From: Prevotellaceae bacterium UBA2448
GTDB lineage: Bacteria; Bacteroidota; Bacteroidia; Bacteroidales; Bacteroidaceae
Direction of reading: 5' to 3'
DNA: 64,000 bases
NCBI GenBank assembly: GCA_002342585.1
Contig: DDQG01000030.1
Location: 1-64,000, forward strand
A model generated the notes under the pieces. The model searched no databases. It had not been told where the DNA came from and was given only the letters and a program-made list of their open reading frames with translations. Of the stretch, positions 34,362-43,010 are shown piece after piece. Within the stretch, counting starts at the first letter, position 1, and each line of letters starts with the position of its first letter. Position numbers and translations under genes: made by a program.

Positions 34362-35558
34362 TTATATATCTTCAATGTTTAATGTAGGTAAGCTATTTAT
34401 TGCCTCTTGTTTCAGGCTATCTATTGCCCTTGTGTACTTTTCAGTATGCTTGAGTCCTGAGTGCCCCAAAAGGCTTGCTACAGTCTTTATATTTGCACCA
34501 TTGTTAAGGATATTCACTGCAAATGAATGGCGGGCACAGTGCCATGAAATATGCTTATCTATTCCGGCTGCCCTTACCCATCGTTTTAAAGACTTTAGGC
34601 ACATTTCATAGGTAGGTAGATTAAATATTAAACTGTTCTTATCCTGCCCCTTCTGTGGTTTGCCTATCAGATTTAATATACCATCATTTAGTGGGATTAT
34701 TACACCACTATTCAAACTGTGTCCTTTGGTCTTGTTCTGTTCAAACTTCATAAGCTTGTTGGAATAATCCACATTGGCAAAGGTAAGGTCTTTTACATCA
34801 CAGTATCGGAGTCCACAATACAGGCAAAGTATAAAAGCCCTGCGCACTTCCATATTCTGCCCTTTAAGGTGTGTTGACATCAAGGTTTGTATTTCTTCTT
34901 GTGAAAGAATATCTTTTTTCAGTGTGTTTTCATCGACTCGGATTTGTACACCATCGCAAGGGTTTTTAAGTATTACATCATGATCTACTGCGTACTTCAA
35001 AACCTTTTTAAATCGCTGATATATACTTTTTGCCCCCTCTCCATAACTTCTACTTTGCAAATACTCAGTAAATGTTACTATCATATCCCTGTCTATAAAT
35101 TCGGGTTTGATGGTATGTATATATCTATTATATTCGGGGGTGTCTTGTAGAAAGTCTTTAAATCGGTTTAAGGCAATACGCACCATTCTTTTGTCTTTCT
35201 TGTCGTACTTGTCTATGTATGCCTGGAAATAATCAAGAAAATTTATATCTCGGTCTTTCTTGATTCTATAACCATGTAAAGTTTGTTTTAGTTCTTGCTC
35301 TCTCTCAAAACGAATAGTCTGTGCAAGTTCAAGTGTTTCTTTGTTCTGTTTTCTTTCAATCGGGGTTCTTGGATTCGCTAAGATAGTGAGGTGTAAAAAC
35401 TCCCTTTTGCGCTGCACCTTATTTACAGTGTTTCCGCACTCATCTTTACAATTAACTCTGCCCAAATAATAGTCCAGGTAAAGTGAAATATTACCATCAG
35501 ATAATTTTTTTTGCTTTAATTTTGGGTTATCTGTTACCCTTGCATCGTTTTTTGCCAT
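34362..35558 (-). CDS. int: Tyrosine recombinase (integrase) of the element
   Basis: A 398-residue phage-type integrase. An N-terminal arm-binding domain (about 1-90) is followed by a SAM-like core-binding domain (about 105-200) and the catalytic domain (about 215-390). Catalytic residues visible: R251 (LYCGLRYCD), H340-x2-R343 (WHCARH), H366 (LLGHSGLKH) and nucleophile Y375 (HTEKY). It lies 185 bases from the tRNA-Leu core and is transcribed away from the tRNA. Duplicated GGTGTAACA arm sites lie immediately upstream of its start (35609-35642), so binding there could also repress its own promoter. Confidence 0.93.
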   Translation of the reverse strand: MAKNDARVTDNPKLKQKKLSDGNISLYLDYYLGRVNCKDECGNTVNKVQRKREFLHLTILANPRTPIERKQNKETLELAQTIRFEREQELKQTLHGYRIKKDRDINFLDYFQAYIDKYDKKDKRMVRIALNRFKDFLQDTPEYNRYIHTIKPEFIDRDMIVTFTEYLQSRSYGEGAKSIYQRFKKVLKYAVDHDVILKNPCDGVQIRVDENTLKKDILSQEEIQTLMSTHLKGQNMEVRRAFILCLYCGLRYCDVKDLTFANVDYSNKLMKFEQNKTKGHSLNSGVIIPLNDGILNLIGKPQKGQDKNSLIFNLPTYEMCLKSLKRWVRAAGIDKHISWHCARHSFAVNILNNGANIKTVASLLGHSGLKHTEKYTRAIDSLKQEAINSLPTLNIEDI

Positions 35559-35608
35559 ATCGTAACTGCCTTTATTAATTGGTGTTGCAAAGATATAAAA
35601 AATTTATT

Positions 35609-35642
35609 TCAGGTGTAACACAGGTGTAACATTTTAACCAAA
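35609..35642. repeat. Integrase arm-type repeat, proximal end
   Basis: The partner of 29420-29453 (32 of 34 identical, same orientation), containing two GGTGTAACA units. It lies between the integrase start and the att core. Confidence 0.75.
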
Positions 35643-35742
35643 TAAGGGTAAAAAAGGGAAAACAAAGGAAAATGCAGAAATTATTAAATGCTTGATTTTT
35701 AGCTATTTTTATTTCTTTTACTTTCCTTTGTTTTCCCCTCAA

Positions 35743-35757
35743 AGTACCGGAGGCGGG
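35743..35757. repeat. att core, tRNA copy
   Basis: AGTACCGGAGGCGGG forms the 3' end of tRNA-Leu (minus strand) and is identical to 29347-29361. Confidence 0.88.
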
Positions 35758-35828
35758 GCTCGAACCCGCACGGACGCAATGTCCAAGGGATTTTAAGTCC
35801 CTCGTGTCTACCATTCCACCACTTCGGC
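35745..35828 (-). tRNA. tRNA-Leu (UAA), element attachment site
   Basis: An 84-base class II tRNA with anticodon TAA (complement at 35793-35795), anticodon stem AGGGA/TCCCT, a long variable arm and T arm GCGGG-TTCGAGC-CCCGC. The acceptor GCCGAAG/CTCCGGT has a G-T pair at 1-72 and an A-C mismatch at 5-68. The D loop (GGAATGGTAGA) seems one base shorter than usual. CCA is not encoded. Its 3' part is the element att core, and its presumed native terminator is now at 29307-29338. Confidence 0.88.
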
Positions 35829-35862
35829 ACGTAAATCGGCTGCAAAGGTAATAATTATAATT

Positions 35863-35912
35863 GAAAATTGAAAAATGAAAATTGAAAAATTCGTTTTCGT
35901 TATTAGTTTTCG
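35863..35912. repeat. AATTGAAAA and TTTTCGTTA repeats
   Basis: Four AATTGAAAA-type units followed by TCGTTTTCGTTATT-type units fill the spacer between the tRNA-Leu start and the rmuC stop. Confidence 0.7.
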
Positions 35913-37310
35913 TTATTCATCTTCAATCGGCAGCATAGGTTGCTCCTCTTGCGAGTCTCTCGGCAATCGTTTTTTCTTCGGATTTTCCGTAGCTCCGTAT
36001 TTAAGCAGTTTGCCGGCAGCTACCGTAATGCTTGGTCCCGAGCTGGCAGTCACAGTCTTCACATCGTCAAATGCCTTCCGTGTCTTCTCCAGTTGTTCGT
36101 CCACCTTCAGGAAACGTTCGTAGAACAGCTGCACTCGTTCCACCACCTGATTGGCAGTCTCCATAATTTTCTGTTGGTTCTCTACCTGTCGCACTTGTTT
36201 CCAAGTCATCTCCAACACCCTCAGCATCATATACAGATTCTGACTGCCCGAAATAATCACGCCCTTGTCGTAAGCCTCCTTCCACAGGGTCGGAGCATTG
36301 GCGAGAGCCAGTTGGAGAGCACTCTCCTGGAAAATATACATGATTACGAAGTCGAGTTTTGTGCTGTCTGTACTTATATATTTTGTGTAATTTTTCTTCG
36401 ACAGTTCATTCACATGCGAGCGCACAGAAGCAATATGTCTGTCCAGACACAGCTTCTTCTGTTCGTCCGTCTCAGCATTCTGGTAATCCACATAAGCCGT
36501 CAGCGACATCTTTGAGTCTATTATTACATCTCTATGATCGGGGAAATGCAGAATCACATCCGGAATCATACGATTGCCGCTCTCCGTATCGTAGATTACC
36601 TTTCCGTTATCATCCTTCATTGTTGTCTGTTCCTCAAACTGCACACCTTCCTCCAGTCCCATATCTTCGAGGAGTTGCCTCAGTCGCAGTTCTCCGAAAT
36701 CGCCCTGACTCTTATTATTCTCTCCTGTGAGAGCATTAGCCAATCGGTCAGCCCTCTCCGAAAGCATATTTGCCTTCTCCATATTCGCTTTGATGCTTGC
36801 ATCGAGTCGTTCCATCGAAATGGCATGTTCCTTACCGCTCTTATCCACAGTCTCCTTCATCTGATTCAGCTCCGTGCGGAGCGGATTCAGAATAGCTGCC
36901 AACTGCTCCTGATTCGTCTGCGAGAGTTGTTCCGACCTCTGCAGCAGAATCTTCTCGCTTGCCGTTGTCATTTGTTCGCGCAACAGATTTATCTGCTGTT
37001 CCACCTGCTTCCGCTGATCCTCCCTCAGAGTCTGTAATTGCTGGGCATACTCATCCTTCTCCGACTGCAACTTTTGGGCAAACTCATTTTTCTCTGCCTG
37101 TAGTTGCTGAGCATACTCATCCTTTTCTGTCTGTAGTTGTTGGGCATGTTCCAGTTTCATCTGTTCCTTCTCGCTCTTCAGTCGTTCGTTCTCAGCAAAG
37201 AGCATATCGAACATAGCCTGTAGTGAGGCAGTTTTCCCGTGCGAAAACAGATAACCCACCAGTACCCCCAAAGCCAAGCAAAGGATTGCTATAATTATCA
37301 TTGTTGCCAT
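35913..37310 (-). CDS. rmuC: DNA recombination protein RmuC
   Basis: A 465-residue protein: N-terminal membrane helix (residues 4-22), a long coiled coil (about 35-185), then the RmuC nuclease-like domain (about 190-400) with NKSQGDFGELRLRQLLEDMGLEEG, DVILHFPDHRDVIIDSKMSL and EFVIMYIF-like strands. It limits inversions at short inverted repeats in E. coli. The coiled coil contains an 11-residue repeat of the type EKDEYAQQLQA, about 3.5 copies, also visible as DNA repeats at 37040-37145. No operon partner is apparent. Confidence 0.93.
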   Translation of the reverse strand: MATMIIIAILCLALGVLVGYLFSHGKTASLQAMFDMLFAENERLKSEKEQMKLEHAQQLQTEKDEYAQQLQAEKNEFAQKLQSEKDEYAQQLQTLREDQRKQVEQQINLLREQMTTASEKILLQRSEQLSQTNQEQLAAILNPLRTELNQMKETVDKSGKEHAISMERLDASIKANMEKANMLSERADRLANALTGENNKSQGDFGELRLRQLLEDMGLEEGVQFEEQTTMKDDNGKVIYDTESGNRMIPDVILHFPDHRDVIIDSKMSLTAYVDYQNAETDEQKKLCLDRHIASVRSHVNELSKKNYTKYISTDSTKLDFVIMYIFQESALQLALANAPTLWKEAYDKGVIISGSQNLYMMLRVLEMTWKQVRQVENQQKIMETANQVVERVQLFYERFLKVDEQLEKTRKAFDDVKTVTASSGPSITVAAGKLLKYGATENPKKKRLPRDSQEEQPMLPIEDE

Positions 37311-37890
37311 ACCATATTATCTTTCGACTACAAAGATAATACATTTATTTTACTTCGTACCAAAATACAACATGAAAATCACAAATCATTTCATTGTATT
37401 TACCAGCCATAAGCGCTCTCCACTCCCCATTTTTTACTGGTGTGCACACGAGAAAAATTTCCTGTGCACACGAAAAAAAATTGGTCTGTTTTGTGACAAT
37501 TGTGACAATTGTGACAAAAATTTTTTACACTCGGATTTTTTGAACATAAAGTTGAAGTTTAGTTATCGTTAAGTTTATCTTTATTATAATTATCGAACTT
37601 CTTACTTGTATAATTATAAGTATATATATAAGAGCATATATATACATATATAATATATATACAAATACAATATTAATAATATTGATTATCAGTAGCTATT
37701 AATAATAGTTACTAGTAGTAGTTATCAGTAGTGGGGGGTCCCTCGAGAAAACTAATGGCGTAAAAATCGACTGTCATTTGTCACAATTGTCACAAGAGGG
37801 ATATTTTAATAAAGAACTTGATGTAAAATTCCTTGTATATAGCATTGATTTTTAGAATGAAATTGCCATCTTTGCAGAGAATTTTAAATT
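37311..37890. other. AT-rich spacer with repeated TTGTGACAA motifs
   Basis: No gene is seen. Three head-to-tail TTGTGACAA units (37491-37517) are matched by two units in inverse orientation, TTGTCACAA (37777-37794). Between them lie a 10-bp inverted repeat TTATAATTAT/ATAATTATAA (37584-37593, 37610-37619), a purely A/T tract (37618-37700) and TAGTAGTTA words. TGTGCACACGA occurs twice (37441-37451, 37463-37473). A -7-like CATCTTTG (37868-37875) precedes the C10 gene. Confidence 0.6.
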
Positions 37891-37899
37891 ATGATGAAT

Positions 37900-40029
37900 A
37901 TGAAAAGAATTTTATCTGTATCAGTTCTTTTGATGGTGGTTTCAGTTTTGTGTGCAAACCCTGTCAGCAAGGAGACTGCACGCAAGATTGCAGAAGCTTT
38001 CCTGAACCGTAATAATATGAGCCAGGGTGTGAAGCGACTGCCAAGTTTGACATTTGCCCAACCTTCTACTACTCAGGAGGAGAATTCAAGTCTGTATCTG
38101 TTTAATGCTGAGGACGGAGAGGGTTTCGTCATTGTCAGTGGTGATGACAGAACTGAACCGATTCTGGGTTATTCAGATAAGGGAAAGATTGATGTGAATG
38201 ATATGCCTGCGAATATGCGTTCGTGGTTGCAGCATTATTCTGACGAGATTGCTATGATACAGAGGTTTGACCTGAAGACTTCCAACGAACCAGCAAAGGA
38301 CTGCGGAGAGGCTATTCCGAGTGCTCTGACTTGTGTATGGGATCAAAATCCTGTATTTAATGACCAGTGTCCAATGGTCACTCTCTATTCCGATGCGAAT
38401 TGCACACAGCAGTATGTGTATGAACCAGAGATTACTACTGACCCTATACTTTCTGTGACTGGTTGTGCTGCTACCGCATTAGCACAGATTCTTTACTATT
38501 GGAAGCAGCCTGCTGCTACGACAGCTGAGATTCCAGCACGCGAATATGTATGGGAAGACAAGATAAGTAAATCAAAGGCAGGTATTCCTGGTACATCTGT
38601 GTGGATTAAATTTAACGACGAAGCGATTCCTGCCGGTACGACAATCGACTGGAATAATATGTTGGACGATTATTTTATAAGAGACGAAAAGGGTTATCCC
38701 ATCGACAAAACCGGTACAGACAAGCAAAAGGCTGCCGTTGCAAACCTGATGCACATCTGCGGTGCTGCTATGGGGATGCAATACGGCACGATTTACACAT
38801 CGGGTTCTCAAGCCTATGAAATGGCCACCCTTGAGGCTACAAGGAAGTATCTTGGCTTTCCAAATGCTTCTGTCTGCATGCAAGACCAATATACTTATCA
38901 AGACTGGTTGCAGACTCTCTACAATGAGGTAAAAGTAGCTAAGGCAGTTTTCTTCGGAGGACAGAGCACTAGCGGAGGACACGGATTTGTGATTGACGGA
39001 TATGACAAAGAAGACAATTTCCATGTGAACTGGGGATGGGGCGGAAGAGGTAACGGCTACTACCGCATAAATTCATTGCTTCCGGAAGACCAAGGAGCCG
39101 GAGGGGCTTTGGTAAACGACGGTTTTCGCATCAGACAGATGTTTTTCAGAAGCATTTATCCTAACGCTCCTGCTATTAAACCTGAACTCACAACTGAGTT
39201 TTGTGCCGTTACGGAAGAAGGAACAACTACTGTAGATAACGGATACTACATCTTCCCTAGTGTAACTGTGAAAGTGTCAAATCTGAATGCCTTGAATGCA
39301 AAGTTCGAGATAGCTTTGAGACTTCACGGCAATGATTACAATGAGTATCTGGACCTGACGGGGGGCAACCCTGTGGAACTGCCTATTGACAATTGGTATC
39401 GTATTCCATTAAACGGTTTGAATATTCCTGCGCATCTTTTGCACGACGGAGTCTATTACCTGACACCTTGTTATGCCGCTCCTACTGATGACAAGTGGAC
39501 TGAATGCCGCAACTCCGAAAATTGTCGTATCATGCTGACCGTTAAGGGCAATCAGGTGACTTTCAAGAATATCACACCTTATGTTCTTGGTTTCGTTTCG
39601 TCGAACAATCAGGATGTTTACAAGGAAAATGATGAAATTGACTTTACGGCTACCCTGAAGTTGAAAGAAGGAGAAATTCACCAGAACATGTATACAGGTT
39701 TTACAATACGTGATGAACAAAATATGGAGTCAAACATAAACTATGTTGCCAGAGATATATATTACCTGAAAGCTGGTGACGAATTTGACGTGGATTTCAC
39801 TATACCAAGCGGACTACAAGCAGGAAAGTACTCTTTCTATTTCTATGACGGCAATTACCGAATTGAGGTGTGCACAGTAGATGTGAAGGGTGCTACAGAA
39901 GTGGAGACTGTGGAAGCGGATACTGAGAAGAAGGATTCTCCTACTTACAACCTGAACGGACAACTCGTTGGCGAGGACTACAAGGGTATCGTCATCAAGA
40001 ACGGAGAAAAGTTTTTCCAAAACAAATAG
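37900..40029 (+). CDS. C10 family cysteine protease, secreted (second copy)
   Basis: A 709-residue protein with signal peptide (MKRILSVSVLLMVVSVLCA), a propeptide starting NPVSKETARKIAEAF that matches the first C10 gene, and a catalytic domain with C189 (TGCAATALAQI) and H361 (GGHGFVIDGYD), followed by HVNWGWGGRGNGYY. The C-terminal modules end with YNLNGQLV and GIVIKNGEKFFQNK, a short C-terminal tail common in secreted proteins of Prevotella. ATG at 37891 or 37900 are both possible. A patatin gene follows after 12 bases. Confidence 0.88.
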   Translation: MKRILSVSVLLMVVSVLCANPVSKETARKIAEAFLNRNNMSQGVKRLPSLTFAQPSTTQEENSSLYLFNAEDGEGFVIVSGDDRTEPILGYSDKGKIDVNDMPANMRSWLQHYSDEIAMIQRFDLKTSNEPAKDCGEAIPSALTCVWDQNPVFNDQCPMVTLYSDANCTQQYVYEPEITTDPILSVTGCAATALAQILYYWKQPAATTAEIPAREYVWEDKISKSKAGIPGTSVWIKFNDEAIPAGTTIDWNNMLDDYFIRDEKGYPIDKTGTDKQKAAVANLMHICGAAMGMQYGTIYTSGSQAYEMATLEATRKYLGFPNASVCMQDQYTYQDWLQTLYNEVKVAKAVFFGGQSTSGGHGFVIDGYDKEDNFHVNWGWGGRGNGYYRINSLLPEDQGAGGALVNDGFRIRQMFFRSIYPNAPAIKPELTTEFCAVTEEGTTTVDNGYYIFPSVTVKVSNLNALNAKFEIALRLHGNDYNEYLDLTGGNPVELPIDNWYRIPLNGLNIPAHLLHDGVYYLTPCYAAPTDDKWTECRNSENCRIMLTVKGNQVTFKNITPYVLGFVSSNNQDVYKENDEIDFTATLKLKEGEIHQNMYTGFTIRDEQNMESNINYVARDIYYLKAGDEFDVDFTIPSGLQAGKYSFYFYDGNYRIEVCTVDVKGATEVETVEADTEKKDSPTYNLNGQLVGEDYKGIVIKNGEKFFQNK

Positions 40030-40041
40030 AAGATGTAAGAA

Positions 40042-40902
40042 ATGAAAGTAGGACTCGTACTGGAAGGCGGCGGTATGCGAAGCCTGTTTACTATGGGCAT
40101 CGTGGATTTGATGATTGAAGAAGGCATCAAGGTGGATGGTGTTGTGGGTGTGTCGGCTGGTGCCTGCTTCGGTTGCAATTATAAATCGCACCAACCTGGA
40201 AGATCTCTGAGGTATAATATACAGATGAAGGACGAACCCAGATATATGGGTTGGAGGACTTTCCTGAGAACAGGCAACCTGCTCGATCCGGAGTTTGCAT
40301 ATCATACTGTGCCGATGGAGATTGACATCTTCGACAGAGAGACTTTCGAGAAAGACCCTACGGAATTTCATGTGGTTTGCACGGACATAGTGACAGGCAA
40401 ACCTGTATATAAACAACTGAAGACCATCGACTACGAGGCTCTGGAATGGATCAGGGCTTCGTCGTCGATGCCTCTTGTCTCAACCCCCGTAGAACTGGAG
40501 GGCAAGCTTTTGCTCGACGGAGGCATGACGGACAGCATTCCGCTGAAGTATGCACAGGAACAGGGTTTTGAGAAGAATATAGTCATTCTGACACAACCGG
40601 AGGAGTACCGGAAACACGCCTCGAAGCTTCCCCTACTCTTCAAACTGCTGCTTGGTAAGTACCCACAGATTGCAGAGACGATGGGAAGACGCCATCTTAT
40701 GTATAATGCACAAAAAGAGTTCATCAAGGCTGAGGCGGCAAAGGGAAATGCCATGCTCATATACCCTGATGAACCGTTGAATATCAGTCGCACGAGTCAG
40801 AACGAAGCCGACATGCGACGAGTGTATGGGTTAGGACGCCAGAAAGGCAAGGAGTTACTTGCTGAACTGAAGTCCTACGTAGAGTCCTTCCACGTTCTTT
40901 AA
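40042..40902 (+). CDS. Patatin-like phospholipase
   Basis: A 286-residue cytoplasmic hydrolase with the Ser-Asp dyad of patatins: oxyanion loop EGGGMR (residues 8-13), nucleophile elbow GVSAG (about 34-38) and the catalytic Asp in LLDGGMTDSIP. It resembles the RssA/YjjU group. It starts 12 bases after the C10 protease stop, indicating cotranscription, and its last 48 bases overlap the convergent DUF4923 gene. Substrate is probably a phospholipid acyl ester. Confidence 0.9.
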   Translation: MKVGLVLEGGGMRSLFTMGIVDLMIEEGIKVDGVVGVSAGACFGCNYKSHQPGRSLRYNIQMKDEPRYMGWRTFLRTGNLLDPEFAYHTVPMEIDIFDRETFEKDPTEFHVVCTDIVTGKPVYKQLKTIDYEALEWIRASSSMPLVSTPVELEGKLLLDGGMTDSIPLKYAQEQGFEKNIVILTQPEEYRKHASKLPLLFKLLLGKYPQIAETMGRRHLMYNAQKEFIKAEAAKGNAMLIYPDEPLNISRTSQNEADMRRVYGLGRQKGKELLAELKSYVESFHVL

Positions 40903-41511
40903 GAGTGAGTTGAGTGTTCCGAGCGAACTGCTTGCAGCAGCTGCTGTAGAAGACACTGTATTCACGAAAGTAAGCAGTTTGTCGGTCTTCATGGCAAGTT
41001 GCAGTTTTCCGCCAGACAGTTTGCAGTTCATCTTCACAGTTTTCTTCAACTTAGTAAACGTAAGTGAGAGGTCGCTTCCCTCAATCTTATAAGTAGCAGC
41101 AACGGTTTTCTTTCCTACTGCCACTGTTGCCTTTCCACCTTTTTCGAATGTAATCTTCATAGCACCCGGTTTGATGCCAGCCTTGGTGAGAGCATCGTTG
41201 AGTTTTGTCTGTGCTTTTGATGCAGCAGCTGCAGCAGTAGCCTTGGAGAGCACGTTTGAAGACTCAGCAGCGATGCAAGGACTTTCGTAGTTCCATGTGC
41301 CGATGATGTTCGACTCGCTCACCTTGCTTGTGCCGATAAGGCTTGTTACTACATTGGCAATGGTAGAACCGGTTTCGGAATTACCTGTTGCCTTACTTAC
41401 TGCTGTTGATGCAGCACCCTTGATAAGATCGCCCAACTGGGCATTTGATGCAGTAGGCATGCAGAATGCTACTGCGGCAGCTAGAGCTACCTTGAGATTT
41501 TTTTTGTTCAT
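40855..41511 (-). CDS. DUF4923 family protein, secreted
   Basis: A 218-residue protein with signal peptide (MNKKNLKVALAAAVAFCMPTASNA-Q). The DUF4923 pattern is visible: LGDLIKGAASTAVSK, IIGTWNYESPCIAAESSNVLSKA, GAMKITFEKGGKATVAVGKK, YKIEGSDLSLTFTKLKKTVKM and a C-terminal NSLLKNVEGLYVGLQFSK. The internal GTW plus beta strands resemble a lipocalin-like fold. The 3' end overlaps the patatin gene by 48 bases tail to tail. The longer start at 41544 would lose the signal peptide. Confidence 0.8.
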   Translation of the reverse strand: MNKKNLKVALAAAVAFCMPTASNAQLGDLIKGAASTAVSKATGNSETGSTIANVVTSLIGTSKVSESNIIGTWNYESPCIAAESSNVLSKATAAAAASKAQTKLNDALTKAGIKPGAMKITFEKGGKATVAVGKKTVAATYKIEGSDLSLTFTKLKKTVKMNCKLSGGKLQLAMKTDKLLTFVNTVSSTAAAASSSLGTLNSLLKNVEGLYVGLQFSK

Positions 41512-41613
41512 GTTGTCTAATAAATTGAGTTTTGTCATTAACACTATTCTATAACGAGAAATGTCATAAATTTAGTATCCGATAAACTCATTTAAAGTTT
41601 TATTTCAGTTTGT

Positions 41614-42942
41614 TTACAATTCGATATTCTCTACGTTTTCCACTTCGCAGAACTTCTTGGTATATTTTCCGACCTTAAGATTCTTGATGGTCACATCGCG
41701 GGCAGGCATACGCTTGTCGCCCATGAGGGTGATGACTTTCTCACAGGAGTCAACCTGCACATCCTCGATGTGGAGTCCCTGAATCTTGGTGAGACGAGTT
41801 TCGTAGTCGGGGAAGTCCTTCCACTGATAAACCACATCGGTAGCAAGTGCAACTACTTCCTTGCAGTAGTTTACACGAGCTCCGCGCAACCAGATGTTCT
41901 CAACAAATCCACCACGACGGTGGTTAGTCTTCACATAATAGAGACGAAGCACATTGCCCGGTGTGGTGCAGTTGGTCATATACACATTGCGAATGCCCCC
42001 GGAGAGTTCGGAACCGATGCCGAGGAGGGTGTGCCCCTTCTTTATGGTGCAGTTACGAATGACGATATTCTCAGTAGGACAGTCGAGTCGCCAGGCATCC
42101 TGATTACGACCAGCCTTGATGACTACAGCATCGTCGCCCTGGTCGAAGGTGCAATTCTCCACAAGGAAATTCTTCGTCATGTCGATGTCTATTCCGTCGT
42201 TATTATGTCCGTGAGCATAGACATCGAGTCCACGGGCTATACCTCCGTCACACATATATATATGTATGGTCCAGAAAGGACTTTCACGAATAGCGAAATT
42301 CTCAAGCAGAACATTCTTGCAACGGTTGAACTGTATGAGATGAGGACGCATACGACTGAGTGTGTCGGCTACCTGTCGCTCCTGCATCGGAGTGTATTCG
42401 GAACACCATGTGTAAAGACGGCGAGTGGCTTCAATATGCGACTTAGGACGACTGAACCATGTTTTCCAATAGTTCATGCGAGGAGCAAGTTTCCCCTTTC
42501 CGCTGATGGCTACATTTTCACATTCGTAAGCAAATACGAGAGGAGAATAATTGTAGCACTCCACTCCCTCCCATGTAGTATGAACGGCAGGAAGGTAATC
42601 CTTTGGGTTGTCGGTAAACTCTACTACAGCTCCTTCGTCAAGACGCAAGTTGCAGTTGGATTTGAAATGAATAGCTCCGGTAATCCACTTACCCTTGGGC
42701 ACCACTACATAACCGCCACCAGCCTCGTTACAGGCTGCCATAGCACGTTTGAATGCCTTTGTGCAGAGTGTTTTACCATCAGACTTAGCTCCATATTTCG
42801 TGATAGGAAATTCCTTGTCAGGGAAAATGTATTCCTTGATAGGATTCATCGGAAACGGAGTATCGGTTATCACTATCTCACGATACTGAGCTGATGCCAG
42901 AACGGAAGCGAGGGTGAATAGTAATGTAAGTATTTGTCGCAT
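41614..42942 (-). CDS. Secreted polygalacturonase (GH28)
   Basis: A 442-residue protein with signal peptide (MRQILTLLFTLASVLASA-Q) and a GH28 right-handed beta-helix. Catalytic landmarks: NNDGIDID (Asn/Asp), QGDDAVVIKAG (Asp pair), the His in KKGHTLLGIGSELSGG, where the family usually reads GHG, and LRLYYVKTN in place of RIKT. The opening FPITKYGAKSDGKTLCTKAFKRAM is typical of bacterial exo-acting enzymes. It cleaves galacturonan of pectin and complements the pectinesterase at 6028-7533, although the genes are 34 kb apart. Confidence 0.88.
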   Translation of the reverse strand: MRQILTLLFTLASVLASAQYREIVITDTPFPMNPIKEYIFPDKEFPITKYGAKSDGKTLCTKAFKRAMAACNEAGGGYVVVPKGKWITGAIHFKSNCNLRLDEGAVVEFTDNPKDYLPAVHTTWEGVECYNYSPLVFAYECENVAISGKGKLAPRMNYWKTWFSRPKSHIEATRRLYTWCSEYTPMQERQVADTLSRMRPHLIQFNRCKNVLLENFAIRESPFWTIHIYMCDGGIARGLDVYAHGHNNDGIDIDMTKNFLVENCTFDQGDDAVVIKAGRNQDAWRLDCPTENIVIRNCTIKKGHTLLGIGSELSGGIRNVYMTNCTTPGNVLRLYYVKTNHRRGGFVENIWLRGARVNYCKEVVALATDVVYQWKDFPDYETRLTKIQGLHIEDVQVDSCEKVITLMGDKRMPARDVTIKNLKVGKYTKKFCEVENVENIEL

Positions 42943-42952
42943 TTAGGAAATG

Positions 42953-43005
42953 AAAAATGAAAAATGAAAAATTATGAATTATGCATTATGAATTATGCAT
43001 TACTT
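42953..43005. repeat. GAAAAATGAAA and GCATTATGAATTATGCAT repeats
   Basis: Three GAAAAATGAAA-type units are followed by two copies of ATTATGAATTATGCATTA. The same palindromic word appears at 8896-8920, 48277-48307 and 54815-54841. Confidence 0.75.
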
Positions 43006-43010
43006 AAGTG

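Larger units (their letters stand above)
29347..35757 (-). mobile_element. Integrative element in tRNA-Leu, 6.4 kb
   Basis: The segment is bounded by a 15-bp direct repeat, AGTACCGGAGGCGGG, at 29347-29361 and 35743-35757; the right copy is the 3' end of tRNA-Leu. A tyrosine recombinase gene sits next to the tRNA end. Gene order on the minus strand: integrase, unknown 296-residue protein, HTH (excisionase-like), RepA-like ATPase, tiny ORFs, RHH-like protein. Near-identical 34-bp arm repeats lie inside both ends. This is the plan of small Bacteroidota integrative and mobilizable elements, but no relaxase or primase gene is visible. It may be mobilised in trans or be a degenerate form. Confidence 0.88.
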
